Below, one piece after another: positions 40,601 to 50,560 of a DNA stretch of 50,560 nt. The position numbers and the translations under genes were made by a program. The notes beneath the pieces were generated by a model that searched no databases, was not told where the DNA came from, and saw only the letters and a list, made by a program, of their open reading frames with translations. Each line of letters opens with the position of its first letter. The first letter of the stretch is position 1. The stretch is from Ettlia oleoabundans (lineage: Eukaryota; Chlorophyta; Chlorophyceae; Chlamydomonadales): NCBI GenBank assembly GCA_019693395.1, contig JAAMXP010001456.1:1-50560 (forward strand). Reading direction: 5' to 3'.

Positions 40601-41629
40601 CGTACAACAGGTTTTTAACCCACTAAATTAAATCTTCCAAGCCCATACAGGCGCGGTGACCTTCACCATGATGATCGTCTCTCGCTGGATCTTCTCTAAG
40701 TTTGGCTGGGGCATGGCTGCCCTGATTACCCCCACTGTACTGCTGCTGACTGGTGCGGAACAATTGGCACTTTTTAATGTCAACGTTCATGTAGCTGTTG
40801 GGCGACTGGTCTTCAGACCATACAAGGTTTCTTTGCACCCACGCTGCTGTCCAGTGACGCTCTGCTGTCAAACTGGCGTGTGTTGTTGCAGGTGTGCTCT
40901 TCTTCTCTCTGGTGCTATTCAGCGGCCCCCTGGAGCCGGGCTTGGCAGCGCTGGGGCTGACCCCTCTGTACGCAGCTGTGCTGGTGGGTGCGGCACAGAA
41001 CATATTCTCCAAGTCTTCCAAGTACTCCCTCTTTGACCCCTGCAAGGAGATGGCTTACATCCCCCTGGACCAGGAGACCAAGGTAGGCGGTGCTGTTGTG
41101 AGGTCATGGATGCATTCCGTGGGCGTCGTCATCAAGTGAACGTGCCCTAACTGCTAACCTTGCGACTCCATTGCTTCATCAAACACGTGCATCACTTGCT
41201 CACCTTGCAGACTAAGGGCAAGGCTGCCATTGACGTGATCTGCAACCCTCTCGGCAAGTCCGGTGGCGCGCTGATCCAGCAGTTCATGATTATCGGGTTT
41301 GGGTCACTGGCAGCCTCCACCCCCTACCTGGGTCTCATTCTGCTTGCCATCGTGGGAATGTGGATCTTCGCTGCCAAGGTAGGCATTTGGCTGCATGCAC
41401 ATGAGATTATTGATATTACAACCTCATGAATTGGAGTGCTTGAATTCGTGTTTAGCAGTTTGGGGTTCCAGCCCTCCACGACATCGTGCCACCGTATGAT
41501 TTGCCTGTGCAGGATCTGGACTGGCGCTTCGCAGCTGCTCAGGAAGAGATGGCCCGTGCTGCGGAATCTCCGGATGCTGACGACAGCACTGCTGCCGCTG
41601 CTCCTGAGAACAAGCCTGCCTCTGCATAA
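37700..41629 (+). CDS. NTT: Plastid ATP/ADP carrier (NTT, AAA-family nucleotide transporter)
   Basis: Exchanges cytosolic ATP for plastid ADP across the inner envelope (TLC/AAA transporter family, 12 membrane helices). Exons: 37700-37816, 37997-38178, 38411-38447, 38609-38716, 38952-39069, 39359-39612, 39918-40037, 40161-40286, 40434-40554, 40651-40752, 40892-41082, 41211-41378, 41513-41629. The sum is 1761 bases, 586 residues, all phases agree. The first about 70 residues look like a transit peptide (Arg/Ala/Val/Pro-rich, few acids). Strong family blocks: LFNYTILRDTKDVLVVT, WGSVVVSVLFWGFANQITTV, FYPLFGLGANVALIFSGR, VAYGISINLVEVTWKSK and YAAVLVGAAQNIFSKSSKYS. The C-terminus is hydrophilic, Ala/Glu/Asp-rich. 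Intron 1 (180 bp) is a multiple of three without stops, so it could be retained, adding 60 residues to the leader. Confidence 0.96.
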
Positions 41630-41881
41630 GTGTTGCTGCAAAGCAGATGCCTTACCTGGATGCAGCATCCAATTTGCACTTATCAATACTGTTCACAGGG
41701 CAGGTTCAAAGCTACTTCCTGCCGCCTGAGCCTTTGCGCCCTGTTGCAGCGCCACATGTCCATGCTTGTCACATGCATGCTGCTTCAAGCTCCCAAGCGG
41801 CCCAGCCATCGTTTGGCTATGTCCATCTTTGATTCGCTGACACCCGTTACAGTGACATTGGAGGAACCATGTTAACCTTTC

Positions 41882-41886
41882 TGTAA
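41882..41886 (+). terminator. Possible TGTAA poly(A) signal for NTT
   Basis: TGTAA lies 253 bp after the NTT stop. It is consistent with chlorophyte 3' ends but is a short motif. Confidence 0.3.
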
Positions 41887-42790
41887 GTTTGCCAAGCAGT
41901 AACAAGATACAACGACCGCCCTGGCATTGGTGTCCTTCTGATGCCGTTTGCCAGCAGTTCTGCCTTAATACTGCAGATAAAACGCTGTTTTGGCACGGCT
42001 TGTTCCATAGTGGTTGTCCGACAACAAATGAAACCCTGCACAGTCAGTCAAGCCTGCAGATCAAGAAAGTTCTCCAACCTAATTGTTACACATATCTTGG
42101 GTAGCTTTGCCTGTACATAGCATCGTTTCCAGCCTTGCTTTGCAGATCTGCTGCGATTGAACCAACCTCAGTGATGTCAGCGTTAGCAGCAGACCATCCA
42201 GCGTTTCCAGTTGCAGAGGATGCATGATTCTCATGAGGAAGCCTCATCTCAGGATTGTTACAATATCTGGCCTCAGAATGCACCATGCCCTTGCATCGTT
42301 TGCGTCGCCATGGCTGTCATGCTAATGTTTCAGCTCCAGGTGCCTGCACTGTTGTGTGCTACTGCTACACGCACAACCTTACCCACCTGCAGGGGGTTCT
42401 CTTGCTGGCATCAAATGGCATTTAAATTTGCTCTGTTGTGGCCATGCCTCCACTACAAGCTTGCCGCACATGCTCCACAACTCAAAATCAGAATGTGTGA
42501 ATGCTGTTGGCAACCATGCTGGCAATTCTTACTTGGTATGCATAAAGGCCCCAGCACAAGATGAGCGAGAACATTTAATGAGCACAAGGGTCAACCCGCA
42601 ACACATGGCTTGTTAGGAAGATGAAGAAGCGGCCTTGCACACAGGGTAAGGCCAGACAAAATGTATGCTCTGATGGGGCTGACCCCCTCACCAAAAGTAG
42701 CTCCCCCAGGTTCGTTCGTTGCAAATCGTGTGCCCCGTGAAAGGCCTGCTGAGTAGGCTGGGGGCAAGGCTAATGGTTCTGAACGTTATA

Positions 42791-42813
42791 AACGTTCGTT
42801 CTGAACGAACGTT
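42791..42813. repeat. Perfect 11-bp inverted repeat with one-base loop
   Basis: AACGTTCGTTC, then T, then GAACGAACGTT. Extra GAACGTT copies sit next to it (42781 and 42807-42814), and a TTCGTTCGTT occurs near 42712. It could be a protein-binding palindrome or a transposon scar. Confidence 0.7.
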
Positions 42814-44567
42814 CAGATCAAACTAGCAGGGTTTATGAACCATAGGGGTGGGGTTAGAAACCTGGAAACAGCGCTGCGGAGATGGGTTTCGGAGGAAGAA
42901 AGCGGCACAGCTCAGCAGCATATTGGGCCTGCCTAGACCTGCTGGGCGTCCCTTGCACTCGGTTAGCGTTGTTTAACGCGCTGGAGCAGCTGTGGGACAC
43001 TATGTAGGGCTACAGCTTGAAGGTTGGGGCGCATGTCGAGACTTGCGTGCGGATAAGTCTGTTCAATGCTTGGTGAAGGCCGGTCCAGCGCAAATTGCAC
43101 ATGAAACTATGCCGGTTGGCTTGCGCGATACGTTTCTCGCTGTGCAGGAACGCCTCAACCGCCCAGAAACTCGTGGGGTTTATTGCACGGCATGAGTGGG
43201 ATCTGGTTTGGGCTTTGACCCTGTTAGTGGCACCTAAGTTTGTGAGGTGCCGATTGGAGGATGTTTGCAAGAAGGGGAAGCAGCCGCAACCACAGCAGTC
43301 CCCAAATTTTCTGGCCAGTCTAATGGCCCTGCTCGCCGGCAGAGTGGCCAGCTTCGCCTGCTGCTGCGCCACAACGTCGGTCAGCTAGCGGTGGATGACG
43401 TGGCAGAGGAAGCGTCCTTCGCTTGTGTCACCCCAATATATTTGCTTTGGCTTGCTTTTACGCATCCAACAGCATCGTAACGAGACCAGAAGGTGTACAG
43501 CATGGCACCAGGACACTTACAATGCCTACTAAACATGGCAACGAATAGCTGCAACGAACGAAAATTTCCCTCCCCCCACCCCTGCTGGCGTCAAGTCGGC
43601 CAGCCCCATTAGAGAATTCAGTTTGTCTGGCCTAGCTTGATTTGGCAACAGGCTGATGGCAACCCAACCAGTAAGCAGCCCATGCAACCTGCCAATAATG
43701 GGCCCATATCATTCCCGCTTTTGCAACTACCACTTTATCATAAGTTCTTCATCGATAGAGAGCCGGAATACCAATTTGAAAGCCCGTATTGGAGCCAACA
43801 CTTGTGTTGTGGCAATGGTTGACAAGGGTGCTTAAGAAGTCTAGCGTCACCACCATCTGGGGGTGGATGGGTGTCAGGGCTGAGGCCTCAAAGCAATCTC
43901 GACACATCCTCGAATAAGGCTCTAAAGGTGTAAACTTCACCCAGGGACCCAGGGAAGCACCAGCGAGCGCACTGGACCAAAATCTATCGATTGAAGGTGT
44001 CCAGAACAACCCCCGGGGGACGCCAGCGGTGCCCCATCACGACCCTGCCTCCTGGCAGCGCGCCAGCCTGCCAGTCTCTACATTCGAAATCCACCCTCGC
44101 TCTTATAACTCGTGCAATCTATGGGCATTCTGGTGCTTAAACTGTCTCTAAAAGGGCAGCGCACAAGTGGCGCAGCAGTGCAAGCAGGGGCGCAGGCGGG
44201 AATCAGCTAAAGCACAAGTTAACTGCTGCGGTGCAGCGGGGCAGGCAGGGTGGCTGTGGCAGCGGCAGCAGGCGACGGGGCAGGACCAGCACGGCGCCAC
44301 AGGCGGCAGCGGGCATTAGCCAAGGCACATGACGGGAGGCCCTAGAGGCGGGTAGGGAGGCGCCTCTGTGCAGCACCCCTCATGACATGCTAATATGCAC
44401 TGCTGTACTTCTGTAAACCCGCTCTCAGGACTTGTCTGTAGCATTCTCGCTGTTCAAGGGGGGGCTAAACTCAGCAGCAGGAAGGGCCGCAGACTGCACA
44501 GCTGGCTGTTTCTGGGCATCAAGGGGTTGGGTGGGTGTCCATCGACCGGTCTGCAGCTGGGTTGGTG

Positions 44568-46010
44568 TAGAACCAGGCTTGCCATCCCATCCCCGACGAA
44601 CATGTCTATTGTCTTCTCCTGTTTCCTTTTGCAACCATCTGATGCCGTACACCGCGTACTCCCTGGGGACTTATATACTTGTTCCTTTTGCAACCATCTG
44701 ATGCCGTACACCGCGTACTCTCTGGGGACTTATATACTTGGGGACTTAGCAGGGAGTCGAGGTGCATACAAGCCTCCCGCTGGTGCAGACTGCCACACAG
44801 CATACAGTTCACCAATGTAGGGCGGGGGTGGGGATGGTGCTAACATGGATCAATTGAGACGGGGGAAATTGGGGCCATGCCATCTTTGGCATCCTTGTGC
44901 CGTGAGAGCGGCTACCCCACTGGCTACCCCCCTTTATGGCAATCTGTGTGGGGTCAATCAATGACTACGAGCCAGCTGCCGCATGTTGCTCCTGCAGTAT
45001 TACCAGTGGCAGTGCAGCATGACGATTTTCAGCAGACAACAAACGCTGTGCTCAGCTGCGCTGAATGCGGAGTTCTTGCTGGAATGGCGCCTGCATGCCA
45101 ACGAATTCTAAAGCGACGGATTCCACGCAAGCCCAGTGCACGACGCCTGTGAAGGCAAGCAAACTCAGCCTTTCCAGCGCAGTCAATATCACTTCAGCAC
45201 AAATTCACGCCAAACAAAAGTCTGACGTTGTGGCAGAACGAGCAGGAGCAGCAGCACCTTGCTAACTGGCGGCGGCAGCGGAAGGCCCCTACCGGTAGGC
45301 CAAGCGCTGCCGCATGTCCCCCGATGCCCTTGTCCTTTCCGCTGTTTGTAGAGCGCTGCTGGGGTGCAGCCTATGTGGTTGCAGCGTTCGGCGGTGCCGC
45401 AAGCTTCCAGATCTGGGGTTCCACACCACAGCATCCCATTGCGCCAGGCAGCTTCCTGGAACACAGCCACCGCGACTGGGTCGGCGACGGCGGCCGCCGC
45501 CGCCGCAGCGGCCGAGGCTGCAAGTGCAATGGGCCGCGTTGGCTTGGTCTTCTCTGGCCTACCTGTTGCGCCCGCTGTTGGGTGGTCCCACGGGGCGGAT
45601 CGGCCGTCCGTTGTGCTCCAGTCACGACAAGACGCTTGGTAGCTGCAGCAGGTGCTTGGCGACGGGCTCGCAGTCATTGGTCGACCCCGCACAGATTGCC
45701 AAATAGGGGGGTAGGCAGTGGGGTAGCCGCTCGCACGGCACAAGGATGCCAAAGACGGCATGGCCCTGATTTCCCCCCGTCTCAATTGATCCATGTAGCA
45801 CCAACCCCACCCCCGCCCTACATTGGTGAACTGTATGCTGTGTGGCAGTCTGCGCCAGCGGGAGGCTTGTATGCACCTCGACTCCCTGCTAAGTCCCCGA
45901 GTACATAAGTCTCCACGGAGTACGCGGTGAACGGCATCAGATGGTTGCAAAAGAAAACAAGGGAAGACAATAGACACATCCGTCGGGGATGGGGTGGCAA
46001 GCCTGGTTCC
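44568..46010. repeat. Large inverted duplication (arms about 370-440 bp)
   Basis: The left arm (44568 to about 45010) and the right arm (about 45640-46010, reversed) share AACCAGGCTTGCCA, CAACCATCTGATGCCGT, CGAGGTGCATACAAGCCTCC, CACACAGCATACAGTTCACC and GGCAATCTGTG with small differences. The spacer of about 630 bp holds GCC-rich simple repeats near 45490 and no recognised gene. Frames through it, including one of 294 codons, are by-products of the repeat. The arms have diverged by substitutions and one 59-bp duplication. Confidence 0.85.
44623..44740 (+). repeat. 59-bp tandem duplication in the left arm only
   Basis: TTCCTTTTGCAACCATCTGA starts at 44623 and again at 44682, each unit ending TTATATACTTG. 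The right arm of the inverted repeat has a single copy, so this duplication came after the arms formed. Confidence 0.9.
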
Positions 46011-46446
46011 ACCCGTTACACGAACTTTTGTGGTATGCTTTTGATTTGTTGTGACAGAATCAAGGCAACACATCGTTTAGGACGGAGACTGCTGTTTGAA
46101 AGGTGCACCACCCAACAGACATTAATCAAGGCAACAGCAAGCGCAAAGCTGGTGGGCAAGATGCACCGTATCACACCCTTTTGAACAGCCTAGGTCAACA
46201 GTCATGTGCGTTTCCAGGCAGAACTCGCTGCTTAGGCGCGCATAGGGAAATTTGACAGCAAGAAAGTCCTGTATGGATACGTCAAGAAGGGGTCCTCACT
46301 GATGGTTAAAACCGCTGTAGAACGTTCAGCGCGCGCCATACGTTTTGTTCGAGTACGTCACTCCATTGCCTGTCTTTCTAAGTAGTTCATCGCGCAGGGC
46401 ATTAGCCTGGTAGTGCACCGTTGCCGAAACTTGCCCATCGCATTTT

Positions 46447-47654
46447 ATGGTTCGGTATCGACGATCAAGAGCCTCTGCAGCATGTTATGCGACAATAGCT
46501 CTGGCACTACTGACTGGTGGGTGGCTGTTGGGCCGCCTTTCAGGCACCTTTGGGCCGTGTTCGACTCTAGCAAATACACACAAGCGGAGGATGCCATCTG
46601 AGTGTGTAGCGTACGGAAACTTAGTCCAGGCAGCCGTGGAACGCCAGGACCCTCCCCAGTTGAATCAAGCTCAGCTAATCTGGACTGCCTCATTCCTCCA
46701 TCACCAAGCCGCAATCCGAAACGAGCCCGGAGCACGATTCCTTGTGTTCGGTCTGGGTTTTGACTCAGACACATGGGCTGGAGTCAACTGTGGTGGTAGA
46801 ACAGTTTTTTTGGAAAATTACAGCGATTGGATTGACCGAGTTAAATCCAAGCACCCTAATCTTGAGGTATTTAGTTGGCATCTGGTGCAGTTGGGCGTGA
46901 ATGCAGATAGATAGAGATTGGGATACGGGCTGATTGTGCCGAAGCAATGCGCTCTTGCTGTAATACAGGTCTATCATGTCACCTATAGAGGAAATGTGGA
47001 TGAGGCAGATGCATTTTTCGCGAACCCATGGTTGATGGAGGTGCCACCTGCCGTTGGAGACGCATGCTTTGACGTCATACTTGTAGACGCGCCGCAGGGC
47101 TATGAGCATGGCAAGGGTCAGCCAGGTAACCAGACACCAAGGCGACCAACCACTGATCAGTGGCAAGTACCTCCCATGGTAGTGGTGTGTATGCGTGTTG
47201 GGGGCCCTTTGACTGGCCACATCTTTGTCTGGGTACTGGCCTCTTTGGCTCCCTGACTGCAGGTAGAATGGAGAGCAGTTACTTTGCAATGGAGAATGCC
47301 AAACGATGTATCTCAGCAGGAGAGGTGGTGAGTTGGAGATGGTGGTGCGGTAAGGCAGAGGCAGTATGCATTGACGGGTTTCCCTTCGTACAACCATCCT
47401 TTTGTCGCGGTATCCTTCTCTGGCATGCAGGGTCGCGAAAAAAATGCCCTCCCCCGCCTTGCCCACCACCTCCTCTTTAGGCCTGTTCGCAGGACGAAGT
47501 TGTGATACTTTTGCATGATGCAGCACGTGAAGTTGAAAGGAAGATAATTAAACACGTTTTCAAGTCGCCAGATGGAAGCATCCGGCCCCTGGGCATTCTG
47601 CGAGGAGCATGGGGGGATATCGCAGCATTTCGCGTTGGCATATCTCCAGGCTAA
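46447..47654 (+). CDS. DUF579 (IRX15/GXM-like) polysaccharide-modifying protein, copy 2
   Basis: Paralogue of the gene at 14420-16952. Four exons: 46447-46866, 46969-47125, 47263-47324, 47493-47654; 801 bases, 266 residues, in phase. The start at 46447 precedes a basic stretch and a membrane anchor (ACYATIALALLTGGWLLG). Shared blocks: LNQAQLIWTASFLHHQAA, FLVFGLGFDSDTWAGVNCGG, VYHVTYRGNVDEADAFF, FDVILVDAPQGYEHG, RMESSYFAMENAKRC, VVILLHDAAREVERK. The three introns fall at the same places and phases as in copy 1, and exon 3 is 62 bases in both, but the introns here are short (about 100-170 bp). The residue before the VDAP block and the His-Asp in LLHD are kept, so the enzyme appears intact. Substrate unknown. 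Confidence 0.88.
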
Positions 47655-48600
47655 CATTTTCAAGCATTGCAATGGCTTACATTGTCCAGTGGACGACATT
47701 TGATGGTGGTAACTGAAGGAAACCAACCACCGCAATACTATCTTTGGGCATGAGAGCCGGCTGGTCTTTGGCGACATGCTGGTGCATTGGCGACACCTCA
47801 AGCAACACTGGCTGCTGCGGGCACCAAGCGACACCCGGCGGGCACCAAGCGTCCTGGGTGGACCCCTCAAACCCCAGCTTCACAGAACACCGACTGTACT
47901 GAGTTTGCATTGAGTTTTTGTATCGAGTTGTACTTGTAAGCACTCATGCAAGTGGTTTGCATCTTCGCCAGGGAATCTTTGCAAGTGACGTCGGCTGCAC
48001 TATGCGATACGGTACTATGCGACACCGGCTGGCACCTGGGAAGAGCCTGGAAAGCGCCATGAGGAGACAAGCCACCGGCGCTTCGATAACTTTGGTCTGT
48101 GTGGACTAGCTGCCCTTAAACGCGACACCAGCCGGCAACTGTAGAAGAATTCAAGCTGAAGCTGTCAGCCAGCTAAGCAACTGAGCAATACATACGGCTC
48201 TTGAAAGATCTGAACAAATCAGCTTTCTTTTCTTGCTTTCTTGCTTGGATACTTATGCTCTGCCCTTACTGGCTCTGGGCCCGTTCATTCTTTGCTCCTG
48301 CCCCTTCCAGCTTATCATCGTATATTGCTTGTACCTCACCTGCCGTCGTCCCTTCCACTCTTATACAGCCACAGTCTTGTGTAATAGCGTCCGTTTCTAC
48401 TGTTCTGGCCACTCCAGGTGTTGGTGAGTTCTTGCAGCTCTGGTTCCCACTCAGATCTGGTTCCTCTCGTGTTAGTAGACTCGTATAATTGACAGGCCCC
48501 AGCTTCTCTAGTTCTCATCAGTTGCTTCACCAGTTGACGGTCAGCTGGCTGCACAACAGAAGTGCCGTTCTGTTGCACTTGGGTTCAGCTCTCCAGATTG
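47655..48600. other. 3' region of DUF579 copy 2; no gene recognised
   Basis: TGTAA at 47935-47939 is a possible poly(A) signal 281 bp after the stop. A short CACCAAGCG(A/T)CACCCGGCGG repeat occurs near 47820-47850. No domain was recognised in the frames at 47918-48109 or 48201-48488. The latter may be the start or untranslated leader of the gag-like element. Confidence 0.4.
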
Positions 48601-49430
48601 AGATTGATTCCTCTCGATCCTTGGCATGGCTGAATACCAGGCTCCGCAGCCGCGTCCTGATGCAGACCGGTCAGTTCGATGCTACGATCCAATTAGTCGC
48701 TGCCAGAAATCAAGCTCAGAACGATATGTTGAACGCAGAGCGCGCCGCGTGTATGGCCGCTGAACAGCGCGCAGTCCAGGTGCATGAGGCTGCAGAACAT
48801 GCTGCCGCCCAGGTTGCTGGTGCTGTCGCACCTGACCAGCTCACCCTCGTCCCAAGAAACCAGATCCACCAAAACCTAAGATGTTCTCAGGTGATTCTAG
48901 GCAACCAGTAGATTCCTGGCTGTTCTCGCTCGAGCACTACTTCGACTGTTATCCCGCTTTGATTGACGCCCAGAAAATCCGCTGGACAGTTGGTTACTTA
49001 GAAGGCTCACCTGCTACTTGGTGGCAATACGAGTGCCTAGCTGCCAATAATTGTACACCGTACCCTGCTTGGGAAGAGTTTAAGTTTGCAATCACCGGTA
49101 CATTCTGTGATCTGAACCACGTCGAGCGCGCCCGTCACGCTCTCTCCCAGTGCCACCAAATCAGCTCAGTCAAAGGCTACCTGGATGCTTTCAAGGCAAT
49201 CTGCTTCCGCATTCCAGTTGATGAGATCCACAGCCGCAGAAAAGAAACAACGCTTCAATGAGGGCCTCAAGCCTTATATCCGCCCCGAGGTGCTGGTCAT
49301 GTTTCCCGCCAGTTTTGCTGCCGCCGCTGAGTTGGCAGACCAGATTGACCGTGTGTCGTACGATCAAGTTCCTGCTCAACAACAAGCAAAATCGCCAGGT
49401 TTCTCGCACCAGCTCCACACAGAGTATTGA
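48600..49430 (+). pseudogene. Frameshifted retrotransposon gag-like ORF
   Basis: An Ala/Gln/Glu-rich helical stretch (AERAACMAAEQRAVQVHEAA) in one frame is followed, after a frame change near 48850, by PPKPKMFSGDSRQPVDSWLF. The text then runs through FDCYPALIDAQKIRWTVGYL and EGSPATWWQYE to WEEFKFAITGTF. This is the retrotransposon gag (Ty3-type) pattern. A second frame change near 49235 leads to KKQRFNEGLKPYIRPEV and ASFAAAAELADQIDRV, closing at 49430. No zinc knuckle, protease or reverse transcriptase follows. It is a dead fragment or a domesticated gag that has decayed; LTRs were not found. Confidence 0.7.
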
Positions 49431-50560
49431 ATGCACGCGGGACGCATTCGCACAGGCCCAAACTCAGCGAGCCTGCCTGTACAGCCGTGGTACAAATCAC
49501 GCTCCTGTGAAAGTTCTCCGTCTTCTTCTTATGACCAACGATTTACTCACCGGCGAAAAAACAATGTTGCCGCCTTTGCAACAGCATGCTGCAATATATC
49601 GACGACTGGTGACGGCGCAAAGTTGCCCTGCGATGTCTCGGCGGACTAGTAGGCGGGCTCACACGGCAGCCGTGGGCACTCACTGAAGGAGTGGCACATG
49701 GTGGCACATTTCGACACATTCGCATATCAGATTGTCAGCCAAGCACTTTGAGCGTATACAAGCCGTATGGGAGGGATCTAGCCGAAGAGGAAGTGGTGGC
49801 ATCGCTCAAGGCCGCATTCAGTGCCACCGCCTTGTGGGGCATTTACCATCACTGCATCACAACGGGCGATGCCACCCTGTCAGCTTCCACCCCAGCAGCA
49901 GCCATTTCAATGCCAGCGAAGCATCCCAAGCCGTCGATAAGTAATGAACCGCAAGCTCAGTGCCCTGCGGCATGCAGCACCGCCTGCAAGCGTCCAGAGT
50001 CCTCACAGCAGGTGGGCAACAATGGTACGGTACCCGCCCACCGTCTCCCTCTGTACTCGAATCAAGCGCTCTGCAACCCATATTTCAGAACACTCCCAAT
50101 TGTGCGAATGGCGTCATGCTACGAGCCAGACATGTAGCTGTGGTTTCAGCAGCAGCATATGAGGGGCCCAGTTCCGTGTGGGTGATGAATCTCTAGCTAA
50201 TCATAACATCACACGTCACACAGACCAATTCCAAGGAGTGCGGCTTTCAACCGGCAGCACCCCCGCCTCCAAGCACTTGCAACCCAAACCCCTCCATTTA
50301 TTGCCTGCGAAGAAAGGGCGGCAAAAACTGGTTCGTCCTTATCAAACTTGCTCTTCGCCCCACAATGGTCCAACGGCACCACCTTTGATGTCAAGCAAAT
50401 CGTTGTGCGCTGCATCCTCGGCCCTGCGTCTCAACACAGAGCCTCCACGGGCGCTTCGTCTATCGGTGGAGATTGATTGGAGGAGCAGCAACGAGGGAGA
50501 ACCAGAGTAGGATGCCCTGATGGAAACAGGACAGTCCACCCCAGTACAATGAACTCAAGA
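49431..50560. other. No gene recognised to the window end
   Basis: Frames on both strands (for example + 49691-50137 and + 50178-50510) are open but show no recognised domains or conserved blocks. The region may include the remaining body of the gag element. Confidence 0.35.

Larger units (their letters stand above)
41630..44567. other. 3' region of NTT and spacer; no gene recognised
   Basis: TGTAA at 41882-41886 lies 253 bp after the NTT stop. A palindrome lies at 42791-42813. Frames near 42992-43480 (for example one with LVGFIARHEWDLVWALTLLV) are coding-like but short and unrecognised, and they change frame. 44150-44330 is a GGCAGC/GGGGCAGG-rich segment. Confidence 0.4.

Noticed and set aside
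45189..46073. 294-codon minus-strand open frame
   Set aside because: It runs across the right arm and spacer of the inverted duplication, contains Ala runs from GCC repeats, and shows no domain. The other strand is equally open.

Overview
The window is nuclear DNA from a photosynthetic eukaryote of the green lineage, most likely a chlorophyte (green) alga. Genes are split into many short exons by spliceosomal introns. The gene content fits this: a plastid-type ATP/ADP transporter, an RWP-RK regulator, and plant-type cell-wall enzymes (GT77, GT47 exostosin, two DUF579 proteins). TGTAA motifs typical of chlorophyte polyadenylation lie a few hundred bases after several stops. The species is not identifiable by reading. 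One 26-base run of N lies at 11284-11309.

Layout. 342-3469 (-): Golgi-type GT77 glycosyltransferase. 3715-9300: transposon debris, including a broken Penelope-like reverse transcriptase, a broken OTU-protease-like frame and a pyrimidine-rich tract. 9666-13265 (+): exostosin-family (GT47) protein with EGF-like modules. 14420-16952 (-): DUF579 protein, with a minisatellite at 17064-17535 just upstream. 17560-20650: a CTTT microsatellite, an unassigned Cys-containing frame and a MITE copy. 20704-21268 (+): SmG. 22557-27997 (-): complete 19-exon poly(A)-binding protein, convergent with SmG. 29013-31810 (+): CYP59-type cyclophilin/RRM protein, divergent from the PABP gene. 32472-34352 (-): RWP-RK protein. 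34516-37465: three inverted-repeat elements. 37700-41629 (+): plastid ATP/ADP carrier (NTT). 44568-46010: a 1.4 kb inverted duplication. 46447-47654 (+): second DUF579 gene. 48600-49430: frameshifted gag-like frame.

Functional grouping. Two themes stand out. The GT77, GT47 and both DUF579 genes all point to secreted polysaccharide or glycoprotein-glycan synthesis in the Golgi, and the first three are consecutive genes within 17 kb. SmG, PABP and CYP59 are consecutive genes of mRNA splicing, 3'-end and transcription-coupled RNA processing. NTT imports ATP into plastids. RWP-RK proteins regulate nitrogen responses or sexual differentiation in green algae.

Exon junctions were read by eye from splice motifs and reading phase. 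For PABP, NTT, SmG and both DUF579 genes the summed exons give an exact multiple of three. Three junctions, named in the entries, remain out of phase.
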